Part shown: one piece after another, positions 1 through 5,087 of the stretch
Numbering within the stretch: position 1 is the stretch's first letter
Layout: the number at the start of each line of letters is the position of its first letter
Assembly: GCA_030705695.1 (NCBI GenBank)
Contig: JAUZPX010000119.1
Span: 1 to 5,089 of the forward strand
Direction of reading: 5' to 3'
Origin: Bacillota bacterium
Lineage (GTDB): Bacteria > Bacillota > Clostridia > Oscillospirales > Acutalibacteraceae
DNA: 5,089 nt
Made by a program: the position numbers and the translations under genes
Notes under the pieces: model-generated
What the model saw: only the letters and a program-made list of their open reading frames with translations
Told to the model about the DNA's origin: nothing
Database searches by the model: none

Positions 1-1
1 A

Positions 2-76
2 GTAATCAAGCCTGAGCGTGAGCTTATGGGTTTTTCGTCATATCCTATTTATATCAGCAAGACCAGTATGGTGTAG
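2..76 (+). CDS. C-terminal end of an upstream gene, probably GlgD/GlgC-like (partial)
   Basis: This is an open frame entering from the left edge, with 24 codons before a TAG stop at 74-76. The peptide reads VIKPERELMGF followed by SSYPIYISKTSMV. A Leu-Met-Gly motif, then a Tyr-Pro-Ile-x-Ile-x-Lys strand and a hydrophobic final residue, resembles the last beta-helix turn of GlgD/GlgC (glucose-1-phosphate adenylyltransferase subunits). In Firmicutes these genes commonly lie directly upstream of glgA, which fits the neighbour here. GlgC makes ADP-glucose, the substrate of GlgA; GlgD is the companion subunit. The family call rests on a short tail plus context. The frame itself is better supported than the other two, which stop at once (3-5 and 13-15) or give no recognisable peptide. 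Confidence 0.5.
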   Translation, partial: VIKPERELMGFSSYPIYISKTSMV

Positions 77-107
77 TTTTTGAATTAAATTTGATTATTT
101 CAAATGG

Positions 108-128
108 TATACAAAACACTTTTGTATA
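108..128. promoter_or_regulatory. Perfect 9-3-9 inverted repeat, possible operator
   Basis: TATACAAAA (108-116) and TTTTGTATA (120-128) are exact reverse complements around the trinucleotide CAC. The 21-bp dyad covers the proposed -35 element and most of the promoter spacer, ending one base before the -10. This is where a repressor site would sit. As RNA it would be a weak AU-rich hairpin with no following U-run, so it is not a convincing terminator for the upstream gene. I do not recognise the binding protein. Confidence 0.5.
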
Positions 129-135
129 TTATAAT
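108..135 (+). promoter_or_regulatory. Candidate promoter of glgA
   Basis: A perfect -10 hexamer TATAAT lies at 130-135. Sixteen bases upstream, TATACA at 108-113 matches four of the six bases of the TTGACA -35 consensus. Transcription would start near 142 and give a leader of about 38 bases before the TTG start. The spacing and the exact -10 support it, but the AT-rich background makes chance matches easy. Read-through from the upstream gene is also possible because no terminator is visible between 76 and 168. Confidence 0.5.
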
Positions 136-167
136 GTAAATGTAAGATTAAAAGTGTACAAAGAAAC

Positions 168-174
168 GAGGTGG
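168..174 (+). promoter_or_regulatory. Ribosome binding site that sets the glgA start at TTG 180
   Basis: GAGGTGG at 168-174 is a strong Shine-Dalgarno match ending five bases before the TTG at 180. The in-frame GTG at 171 lies inside this element and so cannot use it, which argues for TTG as the true start. The protein from TTG begins MKVLYCTSEANPF, the normal first strand of the family. Confidence 0.75.
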
Positions 175-179
175 ATTTT

Positions 180-1607
180 TTGAAAGTTTTATATTGCACC
201 AGTGAAGCAAACCCTTTTGCTGGCAGCGGTGGTTTAGCCGACGTAGCAGGGTCGCTCCCTCATGCGTTACGGCAAAGATTTATCGGATGCCGTATTGTTA
301 TGCCGCTGTACAGTGATATCCCAGAGGAATTAAAAAGCACTATGCGTTTTGTTGCAAACTTTACCGTACCTGTTGCTTGGCGAAATCAGTATTGCGGTGT
401 CTTTGAAGCACGTTATAACGGTGTTATGTATTATTTTATTGATAACGAATATTACTTTAAGCGCAACGGTCTTTACGGATTTTATGATGATGCAGAGCGT
501 TTTGCTTTCTTTTCGAAAGCCTGCCTTGAGATGTTACCGCATATCGACTTTAAACCTGACATCATTCACAGCAACGACTGGCAGACGGCTTTAATACCTA
601 CGTATTATTATTTGTTTTTCTCCCATAACGCCTGGTACAATAACATAAAAAATATTTTTACTATCCATAACATTCAGTATCAAGGCATGTACGGTTGGGA
701 AATAAATGATAGTATTGTCGGTATTCCCGATGAATACAAAAACCTTCTTGACCACAATGGAAAATTGAATTTTATGAAAGGCGCTATCGAGAATGCTGTA
801 AGAGTAACTACCGTTAGCCCAAGTTATGCGAATGAAATTTTGAATCCGTGGTTTTCCCATGAACTTGATACGATTTTGTATCCTCGCCGCTGGAAGCTAT
901 GCGGTATTTTAAACGGTATTGACAATGTAAGCTATGATCCCGAAACGGATGCGAATATTTATAAAAACTATTCTATTGATGATATGAGCGGCAAAGCCGA
1001 GTGCAAACGGGCTTTACAGGAACGATTGGGGCTGAAGCAACGAAGCGATATTCCGATGATTTCAATGGTTACCCGTATGGTATCGCATAAAGGGTTGGAT
1101 CTTGTTAGAACGTCCCTTGACCAAATTATGCGCGAGGAAGATATTCAGTTTGTTGTACTTGGTTCAGGAGATACCGAATATGAGGACTTCTTCCGCTATA
1201 TGCAGGGCATTTATCCTGAAAAACTTTCGGCTTGCTTTGGATTTGTTCCTGAGCTTGCACGGAAAATCTATTCAGGGTCAGATATATTCCTTATGCCGTC
1301 GAAAAGCGAGCCGTGCGGTTTGTCACAGATGATTTCTTTGCGATATGGTACTATACCTGTTGTAAGAGAAGTAGGCGGTCTGCGTGATTCGATTCAAGAC
1401 AGCGGCGATGGTAAAGGAAACGGCTTTACTTTCCGAAATTACGATGCAGGTGATATGGTAAACGCAATCAGGCGTGCTATCGGAGGTTATTGGGAGCATG
1501 ACGGCTGGGAAAAACTTGTTCGTCGAGCAATGGAATCTGACAACAGCTGGGCTCATTCTGCAAGCGATTATGCCAATGTCTATTACGACACTTTGAATTG
1601 GAATTAA
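180..1607 (+). CDS. glgA: Glycogen synthase (ADP-glucose type, GT5 family)
   Basis: Transfers glucose from ADP-glucose to the non-reducing end of alpha-1,4-glucan in cytoplasmic glycogen synthesis. From the TTG start the protein has 475 residues, the normal family length (E. coli GlgA 477). Visible landmarks are the N-terminal nucleotide-sugar loop SGGLADVAGSLP (16-27), HSNDW (130-134), TIHNIQYQG (161-169), the KGAIENAVRVTTVSP stretch (about 201-215), ILNGID (243-248), VTRMVSHKGLD with Arg299 and Lys304 (297-307), and SEPCGLSQ with Glu377 (376-383). These last residues match the catalytic Arg/Lys and Glu of GT-B retaining synthases. The Lys of the KxGGL motif (Lys15 in E. coli) is Gly15 here. 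I believe related clostridial proteins share a changed residue there, but could not check. The gene follows a probable glgD/glgC tail and ends at its own terminator, so it is likely the last gene of a glycogen operon. The family assignment is secure. Confidence 0.95.
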   Translation: MKVLYCTSEANPFAGSGGLADVAGSLPHALRQRFIGCRIVMPLYSDIPEELKSTMRFVANFTVPVAWRNQYCGVFEARYNGVMYYFIDNEYYFKRNGLYGFYDDAERFAFFSKACLEMLPHIDFKPDIIHSNDWQTALIPTYYYLFFSHNAWYNNIKNIFTIHNIQYQGMYGWEINDSIVGIPDEYKNLLDHNGKLNFMKGAIENAVRVTTVSPSYANEILNPWFSHELDTILYPRRWKLCGILNGIDNVSYDPETDANIYKNYSIDDMSGKAECKRALQERLGLKQRSDIPMISMVTRMVSHKGLDLVRTSLDQIMREEDIQFVVLGSGDTEYEDFFRYMQGIYPEKLSACFGFVPELARKIYSGSDIFLMPSKSEPCGLSQMISLRYGTIPVVREVGGLRDSIQDSGDGKGNGFTFRNYDAGDMVNAIRRAIGGYWEHDGWEKLVRRAMESDNSWAHSASDYANVYYDTLNWN

Positions 1608-1618
1608 TTAAAATTAGT

Positions 1619-1634
1619 ATACAATATATAGTGC
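1619..1634. promoter_or_regulatory. NrdR-box-like sequence overlapping the glgA terminator
   Basis: The core ACAATATATAGTG (1621-1633) matches the published NrdR consensus acaCwAtATaTwGtgt at every core position, and 14 of 16 positions over the full box. It shares a 14-base identical string with the box at 1731-1744. It lies 319 bases before the nrdD start and has no partner box at 31-32 bp, and its 3' half doubles as the start of the terminator stem. It may be functional, or a chance or duplicated copy. Confidence 0.35.
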
Positions 1635-1664
1635 TGAAAACGTTTGGTTTTTCAGCACTTTTTT
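1630..1664 (+). terminator. Intrinsic terminator after glgA
   Basis: AGTGCTGAAAA (1630-1640) pairs perfectly with TTTTCAGCACT (1649-1659) around an eight-base loop, followed by a run of T to 1664. This is an 11-bp stem with a U-tail, 22 bases after the glgA stop, and it separates glgA from the nrdD operon. Confidence 0.9.
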
Positions 1665-1722
1665 ATTAAATTATAAGTGAGTTTTATATAAAAAATTATT
1701 TTCACTTTATATCAAATAATAC

Positions 1723-1751
1723 TTGTATTTTACAATATATAGTGATATTAT
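1723..1751 (+). promoter_or_regulatory. Candidate distal nrdD promoter with an NrdR box in its spacer
   Basis: TTGTAT (1723-1728) and TATTAT (1746-1751) are separated by 17 bases. The -10 matches five of six consensus bases, the -35 only the TTG. The spacer is exactly the first NrdR box, an arrangement that would let NrdR block RNA polymerase. The AT-rich context keeps confidence low. Confidence 0.35.
1730..1745. promoter_or_regulatory. NrdR box 1 upstream of nrdDG
   Basis: The 16-mer contains CAATATATAGTG and matches 13 of 16 positions of the NrdR consensus, including the whole central core. It is paired with box 2 at a 31-bp offset, three helical turns, the usual spacing of tandem NrdR boxes. 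NrdR is the ATP-cone/zinc-finger repressor of ribonucleotide reductase operons, so an nrdD promoter is the expected place. Confidence 0.75.
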
Positions 1752-1760
1752 ATTAACTAC

Positions 1761-1776
1761 TCACAATAGATAGTTA
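1761..1776. promoter_or_regulatory. NrdR box 2 upstream of nrdDG
   Basis: TCACAATAGATAGTTA matches 12 of 16 consensus positions, keeping the central CAATA and TAG parts. Its invariant C (1764) is exactly 31 bp from that of box 1 (1733), putting both sites on the same face of the helix. The arms ATTAACTA (1752-1759) and TAGTTAAT (1771-1778) also form an 8-bp inverted repeat across it. Confidence 0.65.
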
Positions 1777-1855
1777 ATTTTCTTTTTTGTTGAATTTGCA
1801 AATATAGTTATATGTATTGCACAAAAAGTTTTAATAAATATCGTTAAAAATATGC

Positions 1856-1884
1856 TTGACGTAGACAAGGCGATAAGTTATACT
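1856..1884 (+). promoter_or_regulatory. Main candidate promoter of nrdDG
   Basis: TTGACG (1856-1861, five of six) and TATACT (1879-1884, five of six) are separated by an ideal 17 bases. Transcription would begin near 1891, giving a leader of about 47 bases that contains the NrdR-like box at 1906-1921 and the ribosome binding site. This is the best sigma-A-type promoter in the window. Confidence 0.75.
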
Positions 1885-1905
1885 AAATTAAACCAAAAAA
1901 TAATG

Positions 1906-1921
1906 GCACAATATCTTGTGG
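1906..1921. promoter_or_regulatory. NrdR-like box in the nrdD leader
   Basis: GCACAATATCTTGTGG matches 13 of 16 consensus positions and contains the perfect arms CACAA (1907-1911) and TTGTG (1916-1920). It lies just downstream of the expected start of transcription from the 1856-1884 promoter and just before the Shine-Dalgarno, a position suited to repression. No convincing partner box lies 31 bp away, which lowers confidence compared with boxes 1 and 2. Confidence 0.55.
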
Positions 1922-1925
1922 CATG

Positions 1926-1931
1926 AGGGGG
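1926..1931 (+). promoter_or_regulatory. Ribosome binding site that sets the nrdD start at ATG 1938
   Basis: AGGGGG ends six bases before ATG 1938. The in-frame ATG at 1923 lies immediately upstream of this element and has no Shine-Dalgarno of its own, so the start at 1938 is preferred. Confidence 0.75.
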
Positions 1932-1937
1932 ATTATC

Positions 1938-4274
1938 ATGGTTCAGACAATAGTAAAACGTGACGGACGTTCTGTTAATTTCGATTTAGATAAAATCACT
2001 CAGGCGATTTACAAAGCGGCACAGGCAATTGGCGGTAACGACTTTGAAACAGCCAAAGAACTTTCCGAAAAAGTAAGGGAATATCTTATTGAAGAGAATG
2101 ATCCTAATCCTACCGTCGAGCATGTACAAGATACAGTTGAAAGAATTCTTATTGATAACGGTCATGCCAGAACTGCGAAAGAATTTATTCTTTACAGAGC
2201 TGAGCGTACCCGTGTCCGTGAGATGAACACGAGGCTGATGAAGATTTATGAAGATCTTACATTTAAAGCCGCAAAAGATAACGATGTCAAGCGTGAGAAT
2301 GCAAATATAGATGCTGATACAGCTATGGGCACAATGCTTAAATATGGCTCGGAAGGCGCAAAGCAGTTTTATGAGATGTATATACTGAACCCTAAACATG
2401 CAAAAGCTCATCGTAACGGCGATATACATATTCATGATCTCGACTTTTTGACTTTAACCACTACATGCTGCCAGATCGATCTGGACAAGCTGTTTACAGA
2501 CGGATTCTGTACAGGTCACGGCTTTTTGCGTGAGCCGAACGATATTGCAAGTTATTCTGCGCTTGCATGTATCGCCATTCAGTCTAACCAGAACGACCAA
2601 CACGGCGGACAGAGCATTCCGAATTTTGATTATGCTATGGCAAAAGGCGTTGCAAAAACATACAGACGTTTATATCGCCAGAATTTGTGCCGTGCAATTG
2701 AATTGCTTACAGATGAAACTGACGCTGAGACAGTCGGCAGAGCAATTATAGAGCAGGCTGAGGGGAAATCAAAAAGTACTGCGAAGCTTGATGACGGCGA
2801 AAAATATATGAAAGTAGAGCTGGATATTCTCACAGAGAAATTTGGCGATAAGATTGCAGGTAAGCTTCAACGCTTTGCATTTAATCATGCAAATACAGAA
2901 ACAGACCGGTCGGTATTTCAGGCAATGGAGGCTTTTGTCCACAATCTAAATACAATGCACAGCCGTGCAGGCGCACAGATACCTTTCAGCTCTATAAACT
3001 ACGGTACAGATATTACTCCAGAAGGCCGTATGGTAATTAAAAATATTTTGCTGGCTACTGAAGCAGGACTCGGAAACGGTGAAACTCCGATTTTCCCGAT
3101 TCATATTTTCAAAGTTAAAGAAGGAATTAACTATAATCCAGAAGACCCTAACTATGATTTGTTTAAGTTAGGCTGTCGTGTAAGCGCAAAGCGGCTGTTT
3201 CCGAATTTTGCGTTTATCGATGCACCTTATAATCTGCAATATTATAAGCCAGGCCGCCCCGAGACAGAAGTTGCCTACATGGGATGCCGCACAAGAGTTG
3301 TTGCCAACGCTTATGATCCGACACGGGAAACTATTTTTGGCAGAGGCAACCTGAGCTTTACTTCAATCAATCTACCTCGTCTTGCGATTTTAAGTAATAA
3401 GAACGTAGATTTCTTCTTTGAGCAACTTGATAGAATGATTGATCTTGTTTTCGACCAACTTATGGAACGCCTTGAGATTCAAAGCCAGAAGTTAGTACGC
3501 AATTATCCGTTTTTGATGGGTCAGGGTATCTGGTTAGACAGTGATAAGCTTGGCCCGGACGACAGTGTCCGTGAAGTATTAAAGCATGGTACGCTTACTG
3601 TCGGGTTTATCGGATTAGCAGAGACGCTGAAAGCGCTTCTTGGCGTTCATCACGGAGAAAGCACCGACGCTCAAAAGCTTGGTCTTGAAATTGTAGGCTA
3701 TATGCGTAAACGCTGCAACGATGCCTGCAAAAAATACAAGCTTAATTTCTCACTTATTGCGACACCGGCAGAAGGACTATCAGGTCGTTTTGTTCGTATG
3801 GATGCTAACCGTTTCGGTAAAATCCCTGGTGTTACAGACAGAGAGTATTATACAAATTCATTCCACGTTCCTGTGTATTATGATATTACCGCTTATGATA
3901 AAATCAAGATAGAAGCGCCATATCATGCTCTTACAAACGGCGGCCATATTTCATATGTTGAGCTTGACGGCGATCCTACAGAGAATCTTGAAGCATTTGA
4001 GCGTGTTGTCCGCATGATGAAAGAAAGCGGAGTAGGCTATGGTTCAATTAATCACCCTGTCGACCGTGACCCTGTTTGCGGATATACAGGCATTATCGGT
4101 GATGTTTGCCCTAAATGCGGAAGAAATGAATTTGAAAAGGGCGAGGGTTTTGAACGTATTCGCCGAATCACAGGCTATCTGGTTGGTACTGTTGATCGCT
4201 TCAATAATGCAAAACAGGCTGAAGTCAGAGACCGTGTAAAACACGGGCTTTCAAATCTGGCAGAAAAGATCTGA
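1938..4274 (+). CDS. nrdD: Anaerobic (class III) ribonucleoside-triphosphate reductase, large subunit
   Basis: Reduces ribonucleoside triphosphates to deoxyribonucleoside triphosphates without oxygen, using a glycyl radical in the cytoplasm. From ATG 1938 it has 778 residues. An N-terminal ATP-cone (VKRDGRSVNFDLDKI, within about residues 1-90) is the dATP/ATP activity switch. The catalytic barrel follows, with HIHDLD (164-169) and a Cys177-Cys178 pair, one of which should be the thiyl-radical cysteine. HSRAGAQIPFSSINYGTD (341-358) is a family signature. Met448-Gly-Cys450 and Asn471 match the 290/311 (Cys/Asn) spacing of phage T4 NrdD, suggesting a formate-using type. Near the C-terminus are Cys714, Cys724 and Cys727 of a zinc site, with Asp711 where the first Cys of CxxC normally is. 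The glycyl-radical loop RRITGYLVGT follows, with Gly746 as the radical site. nrdG lies 73 bases downstream with no terminator between. NrdR boxes upstream suggest repression by NrdR. The identification is secure. Confidence 0.97.
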   Translation: MVQTIVKRDGRSVNFDLDKITQAIYKAAQAIGGNDFETAKELSEKVREYLIEENDPNPTVEHVQDTVERILIDNGHARTAKEFILYRAERTRVREMNTRLMKIYEDLTFKAAKDNDVKRENANIDADTAMGTMLKYGSEGAKQFYEMYILNPKHAKAHRNGDIHIHDLDFLTLTTTCCQIDLDKLFTDGFCTGHGFLREPNDIASYSALACIAIQSNQNDQHGGQSIPNFDYAMAKGVAKTYRRLYRQNLCRAIELLTDETDAETVGRAIIEQAEGKSKSTAKLDDGEKYMKVELDILTEKFGDKIAGKLQRFAFNHANTETDRSVFQAMEAFVHNLNTMHSRAGAQIPFSSINYGTDITPEGRMVIKNILLATEAGLGNGETPIFPIHIFKVKEGINYNPEDPNYDLFKLGCRVSAKRLFPNFAFIDAPYNLQYYKPGRPETEVAYMGCRTRVVANAYDPTRETIFGRGNLSFTSINLPRLAILSNKNVDFFFEQLDRMIDLVFDQLMERLEIQSQKLVRNYPFLMGQGIWLDSDKLGPDDSVREVLKHGTLTVGFIGLAETLKALLGVHHGESTDAQKLGLEIVGYMRKRCNDACKKYKLNFSLIATPAEGLSGRFVRMDANRFGKIPGVTDREYYTNSFHVPVYYDITAYDKIKIEAPYHALTNGGHISYVELDGDPTENLEAFERVVRMMKESGVGYGSINHPVDRDPVCGYTGIIGDVCPKCGRNEFEKGEGFERIRRITGYLVGTVDRFNNAKQAEVRDRVKHGLSNLAEKI

Positions 4275-4347
4275 AAAAGCATTTCGTCCGATATGCAAAG
4301 TATATAGCAGAAAGCCATTGTATCAGACGGGAAGGCGGAAATTTTTG

Positions 4348-4851
4348 ATGAGTAAATTGAGATTGGCAGGAGTTATTCGCAATTCCATTGTAGACGGCCC
4401 AGGAATTCGTATGGTGGTGTTTACACAGGGGTGTTTTCATAATTGCGAAGGCTGTCATAATCCTGAGAGTCATGACCCAAACTGCGGTTATGAATCAGAT
4501 ACCGAGAATATTATTAAGGAAATGAAAAAAGACCCGCTGCTTTCAGGAATTACACTTTCAGGTGGAGAACCGTTTTTGCAGCCACAGCCTCTTTATGAGC
4601 TGGCAAAGGCAGCTCACGAAATTGGACTGAACGTTGTTACATATACAGGCTATACGTATGAACAATTACTGGACGGATTTAATGACAATCCCTATTGGAA
4701 AGAGCTTTTGGAAGAAACTGATTTTTTAATTGACGGTCCATTTATATTAAGCGAACGCAGTTTGCTTCTTCATTTCAGAGGAAGCAAAAACCAACGGCTT
4801 ATTGATGTTAAAAAGACAATGCAAACAAACGAGATTGTCTTATGGGAATAG
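4348..4851 (+). CDS. nrdG: Anaerobic ribonucleotide reductase activating enzyme (radical SAM)
   Basis: Uses S-adenosylmethionine and a 4Fe-4S cluster to abstract a hydrogen and create the stable glycyl radical on NrdD. The 167-residue protein is of normal size for the family (E. coli NrdG 154). It begins with the family pattern NSIVDGPGIRMVVFTQGC (12-29), has the cluster motif Cys29-x3-Cys33-x2-Cys36, the SAM-contact SGGEP (71-75), and the characteristic FRGSKNQRLIDV near the end. The start is ATG 4348, preceded by AAGGCGG (4332-4338) nine bases upstream. A longer in-frame reading from TTG 4318 would add ten residues without a ribosome binding site and is disfavoured. It is the second gene of the nrdDG operon and ends 10 bases before the long hairpin terminator. 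The identification is secure. Confidence 0.96.
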   Translation: MSKLRLAGVIRNSIVDGPGIRMVVFTQGCFHNCEGCHNPESHDPNCGYESDTENIIKEMKKDPLLSGITLSGGEPFLQPQPLYELAKAAHEIGLNVVTYTGYTYEQLLDGFNDNPYWKELLEETDFLIDGPFILSERSLLLHFRGSKNQRLIDVKKTMQTNEIVLWE

Positions 4852-4861
4852 AATAAATAAT

Positions 4862-4900
4862 AAAGGAAGTATTGAGAATCATTCTCAATACTTCCTTTTT
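4862..4900. terminator. Long intrinsic terminator, probably bidirectional, after nrdG
   Basis: Bases 4862-4879 and 4881-4898 are perfect reverse complements around a single C at 4880. In practice this is a 16-bp stem with a five-base loop, followed by T at 4896-4900. The stem begins 11 bases after the nrdG stop codon. On the minus strand the hairpin is followed by a broken T-run (TTTATTATTT), so it can also serve the convergent gene whose stop is at 4923-4925. Confidence 0.92.
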
Positions 4901-4922
4901 AAATAATATAGAATATTTTAAA

Positions 4923-5087
4923 TTAATAATTAATCGATCCCATTCCGGAGTTTATAACGGCTTCCTGCCCTTTCTGAGAAATAAGCCAAGCTACGATTTT
5001 TCTTATAGGGCTGTCTTTTGGGGTATTTTTTCTAAGACAGTTTTTCCTGGGGATAAATTCTGAATTGGAGGATGCGGCCAAGCTCGA
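4923..5087 (-). CDS. C-terminal part of a PstS-like solute-binding protein (partial)
   Basis: On the minus strand an open frame enters from the right edge and runs 54 codons to a TAA at 4923-4925. The readable part, TPKDSPIRKIVAWLISQKGQ followed by EAVINSGMGSINY, matches the usual end of PstS-type phosphate/anion-binding proteins. In these, a Pro-rich turn precedes a helix with a conserved Trp, then Ser-x-x-Gly-Gln-x-x-Val and a final Gly-containing strand. Such proteins are extracellular lipoproteins that feed an ABC importer. The stop lies 22 bases from the shared hairpin terminator, and no competing longer frame exists on this stretch. The first 15 or so residues visible (5087 to about 5040) are less family-like. 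Other solute-binding families remain possible, and the ligand cannot be told from this fragment. Confidence 0.55.
   Translation of the reverse strand, partial: SSLAASSNSEFIPRKNCLRKNTPKDSPIRKIVAWLISQKGQEAVINSGMGSINY

Larger units (their letters stand above)
1608..1937. other. Gene-free AT-rich regulatory spacer between glgA and nrdD
   Basis: The 330-base stretch has no credible reading frame on either strand. It contains the glgA terminator, four NrdR-box-like sites (1619-1634, 1730-1745, 1761-1776, 1906-1921), two candidate promoters (1723-1751, 1856-1884) and the nrdD ribosome binding site. An AT-only palindrome TTTTATATAAAA lies at 1682-1693. I see no riboswitch-like fold or small RNA between 1777 and 1855. 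Confidence 0.75.

Noticed and set aside
171..179. GTG at 171 as the glgA start, adding three residues
   Set aside because: It lies inside the Shine-Dalgarno GAGGTGG. TTG 180 is correctly spaced and gives the family's normal N-terminus in register with E. coli numbering.
1875..1890. A partner NrdR box 31 bp upstream of the 1906-1921 box, overlapping the -10
   Set aside because: Only about 7 of 16 positions match the consensus, which is no better than expected in AT-rich promoter sequence.
1923..1937. ATG at 1923 as the nrdD start
   Set aside because: It has no ribosome binding site, and the strong AGGGGG lies after it and serves ATG 1938.
1608..1937. A riboswitch or small RNA in the long spacer
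   Set aside because: No conserved riboswitch elements or multi-helix structure are visible; the region is explained by promoters, operators and the terminator.
1986..2435. A 149-codon minus-strand frame inside nrdD
   Set aside because: It is cysteine- and phenylalanine-rich low-quality sequence antisense to a clearly coding ATP-cone region, so it is a shadow of nrdD.
4285..4329. Imperfect pairing of CGTCCGATA with TATCAGACG in the nrdD-nrdG gap
   Set aside because: Four plus four pairs around a mismatch with a 27-base loop is too weak to claim as a regulatory structure.
4872..5063. A 63-codon plus-strand frame after nrdG
   Set aside because: It begins inside the terminator hairpin, shows no recognisable protein pattern, and overlaps the minus-strand frame that does.
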